This document shows positions 38,901-46,582 of a stretch of 52,337 bases of DNA, one piece after another. A model generated the notes under the pieces. The model worked only from the letters and a program-made list of their open reading frames with translations. It was not told the origin of the DNA and ran no database searches. Positions within the stretch are counted from its first letter, which is position 1. The number at the start of each line of letters is the position of its first letter. The translations under genes and the position numbers were made by a program. The stretch is from Mariniblastus sp. (GTDB lineage Bacteria; Planctomycetota; Planctomycetia; Pirellulales; Pirellulaceae), in the NCBI GenBank assembly GCA_011523945.1, contig WTFU01000077.1, positions 2,539-54,875 on the forward strand. Direction: 5' to 3'.

Positions 38901-40758
38901 CTCGGGAATCGACGTGACGTCAAATTCTCACAGCGATGCTAAAACGGACGCGGACGGTTTTGTCTTTGGCCTTGTTGCGGCGGTTGGAGGAATCCGATCT
39001 GAAGCGACTTCCGCTGGAACAACAGAGTCTTCGCTAAACAACATAGACTCCGCTATCGCCAACGAAGGAGATATCAACATTATTGCCAAGAGTCGCAGTA
39101 ATACCGATGCAAACGCAAAGGTTGGAGGTGGCGCAGCGGTAGTTGGCGCTAATGCAGCCACCTCATCCGCAACCTCCAATCCGGTCGTTCTAGCCCATGT
39201 CGACTCGAAAAATCCGATTGAAACAGAACGGACGTTCGACGTTAATATTATCTCCGACGTTTCGGGCGATGTTACGTCAGCCGCAAAAGAAACAGGGGTT
39301 GCGTTAGGCTTCAATACGGGCAGTGTTCAGGCAAACGCTAACTGGGAACCAACTGCTAAGACCACGATTCACGAAGAAACCCCTATTCATTCAGGTGGCG
39401 ACGTCGCCATCAAAGCCTACAGTAACTATCATGCTAACGGCGACGAAGATACTGCCCGGAAAGTGATCGCCGATACAACCTCTCAAGGTGGTGCAATCGT
39501 TGGAGGGCGGGTTGCTCGATCTCAGGTTGAGATTCGGCCCGTCGTTCATGCACAAATTGAAGGCGGAGTTGAGATTGATGCAAACTATGATTTCGAGCTC
39601 TCAGCCCGATCTAATAATATTCTAGACCTTGACGCAACAACCAAGCTGATCGGCCTGGCCGGCGTTTCTAAAGCATTCGCCCATGCCGACGTTTGGGTCT
39701 CAACCCGGGCTGAAACACTCCCTTCAACGGTTCAATCCACGATAGTTGCTGGCGGTGATATCGTCTTCGACAGTGAGACTCTCTTTACTTCCGACGCCTA
39801 CGCAAAGGCAAAATCACCAACACCATTAGCGTTCCGGAAAGCGTCGTCAATTATCGACACTTATCTAATGAATACACTATCCATTGCAAACTCAGTTGAT
39901 TTATACGCAGGCAACGATTTGACCATGGTTGCTAGAAAAATTAAGAATGCCGCTTCAACTGCTGTTGCAGTTTTAGGTCCATCAGAAGCTCTGGTTAATG
40001 ACTATCTCATCCTGACGAAAGCTAACATCGAGAGCAGCGCTACATTCACTTTCGGAAATACTTACTCGGAACTGGAAATCCATCCTTTTGACCCAATTAT
40101 TTCCAAAGCGAAAGCTATTATTCTCGACGATATTCGGGTAAGCAAAACAGACTTTGAAACTCTTCTGAAGAAGGGCTTTATTTCTGCACGGGCGGACATC
40201 AATACCAATGCCTTGATCTTCGCTCAACTGGACAGCGACAAGGAACCAACGTCAGGCAACACCATCAAGGTAGTTGCGGAATTAAACAAACTAAAAATCG
40301 ATTCGATTGCGGAATTCAGAACGAAACGAAAAGGGAAGTACGATGTCAGGGCAACGGAAAATCTAAACCTAACCGTGGTGGCTGACTTCCCCTTTGTGAA
40401 AACTATCAAGAAAACCTTTACCGAAAGTCCTGATAAAGCGCTCAAGTATAAGGCAAAAATTATTTGGAGAGCGGGACGAAACGGTAGATACAACTTCTCG
40501 CTCGATTCCAATAGAGGCCAAGATAACAAATCGAAATATCGTCCTTCATTCCAGGCTTCCAACGAACGGGATCGACTGAGTGAAACATCTGACCCACGAT
40601 CCTCATGGAATAAAGATTTGCCACACGATCAAGATCGCAGAAGCGATCGAGACAAAGCCTTTACCGAATGGAGCCGAGACAACGACGACAAGAAAAAACA
40701 GACCTATTTACAAACGGATCGTATTTTCGAAGAACAGTTTTCTTTCCAAATCAAATAA
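29989..40758 (+). CDS. Giant LEPR-XLL beta-repeat surface protein
   Basis: 3,589 residues in one uninterrupted frame, a fifth of the window. Residues 28-35, LEPRQLLA, are the planctomycete LEPR-XLL motif that follows a basic N-terminal tail, thought to mark exported giant proteins; there is no classical signal peptide. From about residue 110 to 3,300 the chain is made of degenerate beta-strand repeats of about 53 residues, with strands such as FALGGSVSINQID and AAIGAAVGVNKID alternating, giving a 106-residue double period (clear at residues 1,470 and 1,576). The G-x-V-S-x-N-x-I-D pattern resembles LktA-type filamentous adhesins (inference). Few Cys residues are visible. The last 150 residues are highly charged. 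Likely role: surface fibre, adhesin or cell-wall protein. Confidence 0.9.
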   Translation: MFKWIYAQHAKANKPKSRAKSNLSYGPLEPRQLLATSATFTGGEFTLTGDNAADDFVVQVDPLTNRLTWSEAGGTPTDDLDNTVAGVQFYEMGNPSTPISLTIEGKGGQDSIELDIGTNVGIKDVTIDGGANIDSLTIQSDLNLLPTSGKFDVKVEQTSIADNSFIAAPLGFTIKDPGFDGNITIGDNATVSTRVIAPGGNHFSDSSTEDSANISLKSKEISVGDGTTFLANVETGSIQTPGDVTLDAQDQLASFLEFASLMDDLAAGTVSPLDALNFLNQEASAFIDLGTVEIRGKDIVLKAFAGGSSKVPTIGQIINAINDPNITFLETTADYLLDYADSLLDGLLMSITDLPAFFANEKTFANVTIGENSIIDAASEVKISAKTESAEAVNVKSKYQAIAVMLSKSEADVTIEEGVEIDAQNQVEIKTDVTLTAEAKATTAKNKKPTETEERLSFAFALAKTDLTSTIFISPNANISAGTDVTIHAKGKQKVKSKASSSVYTEGGIGLVLAFSFPNANVAAEVEGNVTAYTGTPGFEDDQGITIKAELETEEDSEAISGLGGDAPSFKPKPTVANVKNFFTKKIKPILDGLKLKNLTNGTNIPIDFASALALNESDNDVLARVGSESNLYSNQDILVKSNLVSKMRTFAESTIDDQTADAGKKDMSSTAVVVGLYDNSSRAILDDGATADAKRAISVNATTEYPFKNPVSLIEKGSTRILKLKGNSWARSHSLNGKSTVAGSFNYQDYNTTTHAKIGSNANINQLPAAWDIDQSVKVNAETNLLLIDIAGIFKLDIVLAEVLNTSNFWNILKDDGFIDFTNAVWKAVTKDTNSSDLGLGSDAKNTAVGGAWSFTDIFDDTEASIGENSKIRAGSDGDVKVTANSKINHFSFAAAGGKSEKTGIAGSFAHNRQLSNTRAFIDQGAEVTGGKISIASESDVNNFAFAGSAIRSSNYGFGASIATNKITRNNLAYIGSPGELFFDSMFFTPGGLSVTANSEGGFYTNSLSGVVPSKGTASNVAPSTVPTGSIPIPSNFVSKGKTGKFGLSISGDVSINKVNDNTQAFINDEGIFIAKDIKVSAKSKAPLVAVAGSAAINGKEDSVGLAGTYTHNILAGSVKAWITNSTIQTTSGGLSIIAEREKGGSLWSINASAASAGNIEVAGNVSLNKTNWITESALSLADVLSAAGTTLSAHDHSKVWSFAGAVDFSGKLGFSSSFSKNDLTTTTRTLVEGSQLELARDLSLAALNETSITSVAGGFSNGKKLAVAGTIAINEINSNVSARIANSADVNAAAIHVNATDDADILAISGAATVTKGSGFVGGFSGNNVEQSVTAEIDNSSTNSTATTTVTAETEGRIQSFAAGVSVGDKFTLAGSMAINNIETDIVAKIGQSDAETGGQLNVRAGSQGTINAFSGNFAGVGTAAVGAAVSINNQNNQVESSIVESNIQAQEGSTNVSADTESIIRSLAVGGAYAESFALGGSVSTNNINSSTDAHVTSTSLETGTDVSVTSSNRDTIKALTGGVAGASTAAIGAAVGVNKIDSNLRACIVESDVTAGGDVVVATDNLSEIQALAIGGAYAGTFALGGSVSINQIDVDNRACIMDDSTITAGGDITVSASDDSAIKAIAPGIGISSSAAVGIAVIDNEIDREIAATISNATATAGGSVTTNVDVKSLQKGIGIGGSLAATAAIAGSSVNHRVNQTVESTIDNGSTINASEDVLVHTNVDNVLDTNVVSGSGSNGFSLAGSIATVHIDSEVTARIGDEVTVFAGQNVVVESIDTTTVDSLAGTGAVGIAAAGVGASVSTVQVHKNTLAYIGDNSNVSAATDMLRPTLVYSGEYNSAGEFLTEQIFGVAVQATSNEAITNLSATGGVGLYAGVAGAVTVEVISPHVEAWIGENSIVDANFAGIGVDPNDPIHQKQSINVNVSAISNLTVDSTDGGGAVGAAGIAGAVDVGKIDHFVWAHVDANAKVSAYHDVDLHGLSQIDIKSEVGAVGVGVAGLSGSVSVWNIGSEFDTDYWIEGVKSNSIDADGTTIDVFASDAANVTTSRRNTFNNAEDTKTKNLKDDLHSADSPSGVIATVKQTAEIKAGDDIDVRAREWVLIDNSAGGVGAGIAGVGASVTLVNVHSDTEANVYGTLSAEDDIFVQASLEETNNTRAWAGQGGLGAIGASVAIVNETSDQTARAAKQATVVKADQLRIKADVIQNIETKTNQAVLGLGTVGASVSKINANGTTEAYLSDATIGHGKTPGGGDQPCDPEMATVNNVLVKTNAAIELESKATAIDAGIVSGAGTISKVDATPKFSTWVGNGAQLQIAEQLFVNSDTLINGSTDGLGVSPLNGASYGVAISKATVQPNIRTYLGEVEACVGTDMTIQSDNRTNSTSAGQAVTIAVLNGNGLIADAIAKPNARTWLGNRTTQVEVGRDLLVASNISQKADTDAYGLTVALVGGGVIRGLAAASGYISTEVGRNVDLVVGNNLSVVSTVAGDADTFATAPGVGIANFVGTRVDSHASFDSTSMISSVSNLNVGGDTLVETLSDRNSNAEIDAFNLSAGAAIGATKADAFSEGKTIARVTGKINQTHDLLINAADQNTTTTRAKSTSIGLISGAGVKSKVHVNPVVKSELSSTVNTAGQIDITSNSISDVQAHAQTLGVSGAGAGRTESTVEAEPTVTAKLGGNASVTAFGNLNVAADQSLNTIAGETDSVTGEGGQIGIGLSGLALTLDASANPLVAAEIQSGASVVDVQDLTVTSSTTNQLSARDKSFSIGGLLSGGKSKSNVQSGGVVTSAVNGIIGKVDDITISATATGLAKAESTAGGYSLGVGLGGANTNTTVNHRVTSKLNSDVSADGNVTISADSIGDADSNSKGVVGTLAVGVGNTTASSTVNPSVESKISPRNNVQSVGNISVETRHNVDAFGNPLNYGANSKAESANVAVGASVQNTKAFADSTPNLNSIVDNSTSLNAGSGIDVTSNSHSDAKTDADGFVFGLVAAVGGIRSEATSAGTTESSLNNIDSAIANEGDINIIAKSRSNTDANAKVGGGAAVVGANAATSSATSNPVVLAHVDSKNPIETERTFDVNIISDVSGDVTSAAKETGVALGFNTGSVQANANWEPTAKTTIHEETPIHSGGDVAIKAYSNYHANGDEDTARKVIADTTSQGGAIVGGRVARSQVEIRPVVHAQIEGGVEIDANYDFELSARSNNILDLDATTKLIGLAGVSKAFAHADVWVSTRAETLPSTVQSTIVAGGDIVFDSETLFTSDAYAKAKSPTPLAFRKASSIIDTYLMNTLSIANSVDLYAGNDLTMVARKIKNAASTAVAVLGPSEALVNDYLILTKANIESSATFTFGNTYSELEIHPFDPIISKAKAIILDDIRVSKTDFETLLKKGFISARADINTNALIFAQLDSDKEPTSGNTIKVVAELNKLKIDSIAEFRTKRKGKYDVRATENLNLTVVADFPFVKTIKKTFTESPDKALKYKAKIIWRAGRNGRYNFSLDSNRGQDNKSKYRPSFQASNERDRLSETSDPRSSWNKDLPHDQDRRSDRDKAFTEWSRDNDDKKKQTYLQTDRIFEEQFSFQIK

Positions 40759-40954
40759 GAAATACAAAATCGGCAAAACAAAATTGCCCGGTCCCGGAAT
40801 AAACAGATGAATTTACCGTTTTAAATACCGTTTAGACGAGCCCCCTAGATTCCCAGAACGCCACATTTGCAAGCCCGCCATCGTTTTTAGAGCGAACTGC
40901 CTTCCGCAACACCGAGAGCCGGCCAACACCTTAATGTCCGCCGCGGAATCCAAC

Positions 40955-41392
40955 TTATGCGTCAAGCCATCCTTGCCGCGATGATTTAATTGAAAAACCG
41001 AACCACAATCCGGCAAGAAAGATAACAACACATGGCATGATCGCTCCCGATGGCCCCATCACCTTTAAACCACCCGCAATCAACATCGTGTAGCCCATCT
41101 GAACCAAGACGGAAATAAAACTAATAAAAAAAAGGGCAATGCAGTTTTTCTTTTTGGCTAACAAGAGAATACTACCCAAAATACCCGTTCCAACCGACAG
41201 GCCAAAAATCACGTAGATCCAACGTGGGGTCGAACGCATCCACTCCTGTTGCTCCGGTTCGAAACCGACAATCACAGCCTCTTGCTGGAATGTCTCTCCG
41301 TAAAAAATCACAAAACCCATTAGGTTCCAAATTAACGCACACCCGGCAACCACCCAAAACCACTTAGGAATAACTGCTGCTTCTTCATTCAT
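40955..41392 (-). CDS. Four-helix membrane protein of the so-called sugar transporter family
   Basis: 145 residues from the ATG at 41392. The pattern IPKWFWVVAGCALIWNLMGF, four helices, then GPSGAIMP and a C-terminal Gly-Trp-Leu, matches a widespread small family often labelled sugar transporter in databases. I know of no experimental support for that label, and four short helices are small for a permease. Function should be considered unknown. It is single and downstream of the giant gene on the other strand. Confidence 0.8.
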   Translation of the reverse strand: MNEEAAVIPKWFWVVAGCALIWNLMGFVIFYGETFQQEAVIVGFEPEQQEWMRSTPRWIYVIFGLSVGTGILGSILLLAKKKNCIALFFISFISVLVQMGYTMLIAGGLKVMGPSGAIMPCVVIFLAGLWFGFSIKSSRQGWLDA

Positions 41393-41648
41393 GTCTGATC
41401 CCATCTGTTTCTTACGATGCTTCACCTGCGTTGGTCAAAGGAATATCGAAAAGTCCGTTGTCACCGAGAGAGTCGAAGTTTGGCCGCTTACCCGGTAACC
41501 AATCAATCCAAACTTCACCGAAAATTAAATGACTCTAGCGCTTATAATTTATTTGCCCTAAGTTCACCGTGCAAGAAATTAACCCTAAAGGAATTTCCCT
41601 TCCCTATCGAAAACAAAAGCAAGCCTCGAACCATTAAAATTTTCTCGT

Positions 41649-41687
41649 AAAAAAATCCGAGCATCGATTTTAACATCAATGCTCGGA
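41649..41687 (-). terminator. Intrinsic terminator of the PQQ/EF-hand gene
   Basis: CCGAGCATCGAT (41657-41668) and ATCAATGCTCGG (41675-41686) pair over 12 positions with one mismatch. On the minus strand a run of seven T follows (complement of 41649-41655). Confidence 0.88.
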
Positions 41688-41711
41688 ACAAGAATCGAAA
41701 GCCCCCAAAAG

Positions 41712-43457
41712 CTATTTCTTCATGGATGGGCGTTGGGGTCGTTTAGGGCGATTATCTTGACTTTTGCCACCATATCCTCCGCCCCCTCGACTACCACCAC
41801 CCGCACCGCCGCGACTGCTTCCGCCCGCACCACCTCGGCTAAAGAGTGCCGATATGCCTGTGCTATATTCCTCCTTGGAAATTGCATCGTCGCCATTTTT
41901 ATCCAGTGTCTTCAATCGATCTGCCATTCGATTACCAGCTAACTCAGCCGAAGTCACTTTGCCGTCTTTGTCGGCATCCAAACCATTAAACATGCTCATC
42001 GGATCGAAACTACGTCCGCCGCCCGGACGACTCCCGCCTGACGGTCTACCCCCGCCGAAAGCCGATCCGCCTGCAGGACGACCGCCGCCCACTCCTGGTT
42101 CATCGCCAGGTTCGCGATTGGAATCGCCCTCTGGCTCAGGCTCGACTTCCTCTCCTTTGTCGGCAACGCAGTAAAGGTTTTTTGAGCTTCGAATTACTAA
42201 TTTGTTATTGCTAACTGCTGGCGTACCCCAAAATATCTCCTTCTCTTTGGTTACCTTATTAACCGCCAACTGTTCCATTTTTTTACCTAACGCAAAGACG
42301 TACATCTGCCCACTGCCGTTCATATAAAACAAGCGATCACCTACCACGATGGGAGACGGATAGTCTAGAGAGCCAAACCTTCCACCTGTTTGTTCACCAC
42401 CCTTCAATCGAAATCTTTCCAATTCATCGCCGGTCTCCGTATCCATTACCGTGACGATTCCACGAGCAACTGCATAGATCTTTGACTCATGCCTCACAGG
42501 CGACGCAAAGCTTCCCGATACTCCGCCCGTCCAAACGGTATTGGTTTCACTTATGTCACCACTTCCACCAGCGTCTACCGCTACACTCCCGCCGCCTCGA
42601 CCAGTGACCGCAAAGACACGATTCCCATCAAGAATAATACTCGAGTAAGCATTTTCAGCTCCCGTCGCTCCAGCATGCCACAATAAATTTCCATCGGCAG
42701 GATCAAGTCCCCAAAGTTCTTTCGAAACACACATCACAAGATCAGTGCGGGAGTCGTCTATTTCTACAAGTGCGGGAGTCCCCCACATTCCATCGAGACC
42801 AGTGGCTTCCTGTCGCCAGACCTCTTTGCCGGTATCTTTATCCAAACCGATGATTGCTTGACTTTCAGCGGACGCTGTCACGATCACAAGATTTTCGTAG
42901 ACAATTGGACTCGAGGATGAGCCCCATTTGTTTGGATCTGACTCGTTACCGACCTCCGCACTCCATAACTTTTTTCCCTCTAAATCGTAAGCATGCACGC
43001 CGCTTTTACCGAAAAACGCATAGATATTTTTTCCGTCAGACACAGGCGTGTGGGAGGCATATCCATGGGCAGTAACGCCAACGCCAGAATAAGGATCCTC
43101 GGGTAGAGCCGCTTTCACGTCATTCTGCCAAAGTATCTTTCCAGTTCGCATATCGACGCAAACAAGATGGCGTATCAGATTTTCTATTTCACCGGGATTT
43201 GCCTGATCCAAACCATATCCCGAATAGCAGGTGACAAAAGCCTTATCTCCAACAATGATCGGACTCGACGCACCTGGCCCAGGCATCTCAACTTTCCAAG
43301 CCAAATTTGCGTTGGGAGACCAAGAGGAGGGAATTGCGGTTCCCGACTTAGCCACTCCGGAACCCGTTGGACCTCGGAATCGTGGCCAATCTTCGGCCAT
43401 CGCTGTCACAGTAATTAAAAGTAGCGCCAACAAAGATAGAACAGGTTGTCGATACAT
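41712..43457 (-). CDS. Exported PQQ-type beta-propeller protein with C-terminal EF-hands
   Basis: 581 residues from the ATG at 43457. The signal peptide is LSLLALLLITVTAMA. The body is a PQQ-like quinoprotein propeller whose blades repeat the W-x-x-x-x-G/A-x-x-x-S-SP pattern (WKVEMPGPGASSPIIVGD, LWSAEVGNE, VWRQEATG, LWHAGATGAENAYSSIIL). A Gly/Arg/Ser-rich linker follows, then two EF-hand loops, LDADKDGKVTSAEL and LDKNGDDAISKEEY, which bind calcium. A second Gly-rich tail closes the protein. This propeller/EF-hand combination is common in planctomycetes; enzymatic activity is not shown. A terminator follows. Confidence 0.9.
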   Translation of the reverse strand: MYRQPVLSLLALLLITVTAMAEDWPRFRGPTGSGVAKSGTAIPSSWSPNANLAWKVEMPGPGASSPIIVGDKAFVTCYSGYGLDQANPGEIENLIRHLVCVDMRTGKILWQNDVKAALPEDPYSGVGVTAHGYASHTPVSDGKNIYAFFGKSGVHAYDLEGKKLWSAEVGNESDPNKWGSSSSPIVYENLVIVTASAESQAIIGLDKDTGKEVWRQEATGLDGMWGTPALVEIDDSRTDLVMCVSKELWGLDPADGNLLWHAGATGAENAYSSIILDGNRVFAVTGRGGGSVAVDAGGSGDISETNTVWTGGVSGSFASPVRHESKIYAVARGIVTVMDTETGDELERFRLKGGEQTGGRFGSLDYPSPIVVGDRLFYMNGSGQMYVFALGKKMEQLAVNKVTKEKEIFWGTPAVSNNKLVIRSSKNLYCVADKGEEVEPEPEGDSNREPGDEPGVGGGRPAGGSAFGGGRPSGGSRPGGGRSFDPMSMFNGLDADKDGKVTSAELAGNRMADRLKTLDKNGDDAISKEEYSTGISALFSRGGAGGSSRGGAGGGSRGGGGYGGKSQDNRPKRPQRPSMKK

Positions 43458-43767
43458 CACATTCTCGCTTGGGAAAGTTGGTTAAATTTCAGTTTGAATA
43501 TAACACAACCAGCAATTCTCGTATGCCGCAGCTTGGAACAAAGATTTCCCGATAGCAGAAATTAACGGAGAATGTTTTAGATTTCACCGAATGACTCCCT
43601 GCAGTGCGCCAACCTCGAGCATTTGCGAATTCTCCAATAAATGAACCGAACCATGCGTAGTGAATTGCGATTCAATATACGCTGGCACCGCGATTACGCT
43701 TGCAAAGAAATGGAACCATTCTGAAGCCAAGACCCTTCCGCGGCGACAACGACAACCAAATCTCGCA
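43458..43767. other. Intergenic region without a supported gene
   Basis: About 310 bases. A frame on the minus strand overlaps the end of the methyltransferase gene and lacks a ribosome site. Nothing else seen. Confidence 0.5.
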
Positions 43768-44610
43768 TCAACGCCTAGGTATCCAGCAAGCGACCTTAGA
43801 ACGATATTCCAAATAGGGCTCACCAAATCGAGTTACCATATCAGCCTCTTCAAATGGACGGACGACAAGGTGCCAAATCAACGCCCCCAATAGTGAATAG
43901 ACCAATATCGCCACCGATTGAAAAATCAAGGCAATTGCGAGCCCTTGAGAAATCCCTGCAACAGCCATCGGATTTCTGACAAAACGGTATGGACCGGAAA
44001 CAACGAGTTTATTTGTCTGGTCGAGTGGGAGTGGTGTACCCGCTCCATCTCGAACCATAAAAAACGCGCTTGCGAGTCCTAAAAGACTTGCAAGCAAAAA
44101 AAGCCCTGCTCCTATCGCCGTTGAAAGCCCAGACTTAAGTGAAAACTCGTTACCAAATGAATCTAGTAAAACGAATGGAATGACTATCAACGCAACAGAC
44201 CAGATGCAAACAATCTGAACCATTGTCTTAGTCGAATTCAACAACAGGCCGGAGGACGAACTTCTAAATAGAAAAGAACTGAAACATAAAAAAATATTAT
44301 ATGCCAAACCGAGGGTCATCACGCCGCTCGACAGGTAACCGGATGACGTCAAAAAACTAGCATTCCAGCAATAAATGGTCGCGTAACCAAACGCTCCGAG
44401 AATTACAAACTCAATTTGAACTCTTTTGGAATACGCCCTTATCAGCGACAAAGAAACTATGAAAATTAAATCAGCACCAAAAAAAGACCAAAACGAAACC
44501 GACGGAATTCCATCGAATTGAAACACAGCAAAGAACTCTGACGAAATGCTCAGACCCGCCCACCAAAGACACAGAAGCGCAGCTTGAAATAAATAGGCTG
44601 TCTCTTTCAA
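43768..44610 (-). CDS. Isoprenylcysteine carboxyl methyltransferase-like membrane protein
   Basis: 280 residues, about seven to eight membrane helices, starting at TTG with AAGGTAAG upstream. The C-terminal third has the ICMT/PEMT signature: GPYRFVRNPMAVAGI (SAM-binding) and the conserved EEADMVTRFGEPYLEYRSKV, ending in WIPRR. Family members methylate carboxyl or amine groups on membrane-bound substrates using S-adenosylmethionine. The prenylated-protein substrate of eukaryotic enzymes is not expected here; the real substrate is unknown. The N-terminal half is a non-conserved helical extension. Confidence 0.87.
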   Translation of the reverse strand: MKETAYLFQAALLCLWWAGLSISSEFFAVFQFDGIPSVSFWSFFGADLIFIVSLSLIRAYSKRVQIEFVILGAFGYATIYCWNASFLTSSGYLSSGVMTLGLAYNIFLCFSSFLFRSSSSGLLLNSTKTMVQIVCIWSVALIVIPFVLLDSFGNEFSLKSGLSTAIGAGLFLLASLLGLASAFFMVRDGAGTPLPLDQTNKLVVSGPYRFVRNPMAVAGISQGLAIALIFQSVAILVYSLLGALIWHLVVRPFEEADMVTRFGEPYLEYRSKVACWIPRR

Positions 44611-44761
44611 CGTCTTACCTTTTTTAAATAGACAAATACATTACAGACAACAACTCACATATCTTACAAAGCCGGGAACAGCGCCCTCGCCGGTTCAATG
44701 AAAATCAATCAAAACAGTCACCTATTCGAGTTGATGATTTTTGAACAATAGTTGCCAATGC

Positions 44762-45202
44762 CTAAGTCAGGCCATGACGAGTTTTCCAATTATCGGCAAA
44801 TTCATATTGATGACAATGGTGTGCGGCATTAACACTGCAAGGATCTTCAGCACGGCAATAACCGAGCCGTCCGCTTTGAGCAGAAAAATTCGACAGCCTA
44901 AAAGATTTGCAATTAGCACATGCGACAACTTCTAGCAAATCATTTTCAAGCAATCGCGAAAGTTTCACTAATTGACCATAAACATGCGCACAGCCTTTGC
45001 TTGATTCGGAGATAGAATCGAGGTCCTCGTTACAGGGAGCGACCGGGTACTCTTTCCCATAAATACGAATTGTCTTCTCTTCAGAGTTTCCAAATTCTTC
45101 TTCAGCAACCTCAAGCAAACCCTCTTCAACATTCTTACGCACAAGCACAAACTTTTTCCCTTCACAAAAGATCCGCCAACACAGCCGTGAATAACATTCC
45201 AT
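44762..45202 (-). CDS. Cysteine-rich hypothetical protein
   Basis: 146 residues. It has about nine Cys, including CANC followed by KSFRLSN and LGYCRAED and a final C-x-Q-Y-x-F near the C terminus, a C-x2-C...C...C pattern that suggests a small metal-binding domain. The N-terminal half is acidic (VEEGLLEVAEEEFGNSEEK). I recognise no named family. A GGTGGG stretch lies upstream of the ATG. Composition supports a real gene, but function is open. Confidence 0.5.
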   Translation of the reverse strand: MECYSRLCWRIFCEGKKFVLVRKNVEEGLLEVAEEEFGNSEEKTIRIYGKEYPVAPCNEDLDSISESSKGCAHVYGQLVKLSRLLENDLLEVVACANCKSFRLSNFSAQSGRLGYCRAEDPCSVNAAHHCHQYEFADNWKTRHGLT

Positions 45203-45587
45203 CAGTCATCACCCACCAATGATCCGAAAGCCCAGTTCGCAACCTAACCAATTCGACCTACTGAATTATACAAAATAATTAGGCATTGAAATGAAGCCAG
45301 CCCCTAGACGTTTCGCTTTGGATTGATTTCAACGACGCTCACAACTTCACGCGACCACCGAGACAAATTTATCTTGAAATTCACAGCGATATTCGACGTC
45401 AAATTTGATGCGATCCAGTCAAACTGGAACTAGCCTTAAAAAATAGAAACTGATTAAGCCGGCCGCGGTTCCTTCATTTACGAAGCATGAATCTACCTCC
45501 GCAAAAGATTTGTGGACTCTGATTGATTGGGGTACACTTCGGTGTCAAAAACGATTCCGTCACACTCCACTACGGAAACCAATCATA
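45203..45587. other. Intergenic region without a supported gene
   Basis: About 385 bases of AT-rich DNA between divergent genes. No ORF with a ribosome site, hairpin with T-run or clear promoter was found. Confidence 0.5.
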
Positions 45588-46451
45588 ATGTTTCAACGCC
45601 TTTCCGCTGGCTGGCAACTCGCTAAACAGTCACTTAACGTCCTAAGACTCGACAAAGAATTGCTAATGTTTCCAATTCTAAGTGGCCTGGCATGCGTCGT
45701 GGTTACGGCCAGTTTTGCGGCGCCACTTATCTTCTCCGGAATGCTTGAGAAAGTTGCGAACCAAGAAGGAAACAATCCCGCTGCTCCGGAAAACTTATTG
45801 TTTTATGGATTGATGTTCCTATTCTATTTTGCAACCTATTTCATCATTATCTTCTTCAACTCAGCTTTGGTAGCCTGTGCCATCATTCGGCTTAAAGGGG
45901 GTGACCCAGTATTACGAGATGGCATCGGTGCAGCAATGGCGCGATTGCCACAAATCACTGCCTGGGCCTTCGTTTCGGCAACCGTTGGCCTAATTTTAAA
46001 GATTATAGAATCGCGAAGCGACAAAGTAGGCCGGTTTTTAACCAGTCTGTTCGGGATGGTCTGGTCTGTAACCACCTTTTTCGTGATTCCGGTTCTTGTG
46101 GTTGAAAAAGCCGGACCTATTGAAGCCATCAAACGATCGGTAAGCATCATGAAAAATACATGGGGTGAATCTCTGGCGGCCAATTTTGGAATTGGAACCA
46201 TTACCTTTCTCGGAATGCTGGTTGGCATCCTTCCAATCGGCTGTGGAGTTGCAGCATTAAGCGCCCAAATGGTTGTTCTTGGAATCATTCTAATTTTGCT
46301 TGGGGCAATCGTGGTGTTGACGGTTTCGCTGATCTCCTCGGCGCTGAGCTCTATCATGCTTGCCGCTTTGTATATCTACGCTGAAGAAGGGACTGTCGCG
46401 GGCGGGTTTGATAAAAATTTAATTCAGGCCGCTTTTGCGAGCAGGCGTTAG
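45588..46451 (+). CDS. DUF6159-type membrane protein
   Basis: 287 residues from the ATG at 45588 (GGAAA upstream); a longer frame exists without a ribosome site. The N terminus MFQRLSAGWQLAKQSLNVLRLDKELLMFP fits the DUF6159 pattern (here split: MFQRLSAGWQLAKQS and LNVLRLDKELLMFP). Six hydrophobic segments follow, the typical topology, with the amphipathic stretch ISRSVSIMKNTWGESLA-like (here IKRSVSIMKNTWGESL). The family has no known function. The gene stands alone. Confidence 0.85.
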   Translation: MFQRLSAGWQLAKQSLNVLRLDKELLMFPILSGLACVVVTASFAAPLIFSGMLEKVANQEGNNPAAPENLLFYGLMFLFYFATYFIIIFFNSALVACAIIRLKGGDPVLRDGIGAAMARLPQITAWAFVSATVGLILKIIESRSDKVGRFLTSLFGMVWSVTTFFVIPVLVVEKAGPIEAIKRSVSIMKNTWGESLAANFGIGTITFLGMLVGILPIGCGVAALSAQMVVLGIILILLGAIVVLTVSLISSALSSIMLAALYIYAEEGTVAGGFDKNLIQAAFASRR

Positions 46452-46582
46452 TTTGGTCTTGAGAAATCACATTCAAATATTTTTTCAACTGAAATTCCTT
46501 CATTATAAAGCTCATTCCTGCTTTGGTTCCAACTTTCGCTAAAACCTCCTCGAAAAGGGGCTTGCCGACCTGTTGAAAATTG

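Noticed and set aside
40814..40833. TACCGTTT repeated with a 12-base period after the giant gene
   Set aside because: Only two short copies with no context; likely chance.
43584..43826. 80-codon frame on the minus strand
   Set aside because: Overlaps the end of the ICMT-like gene; no ribosome site.
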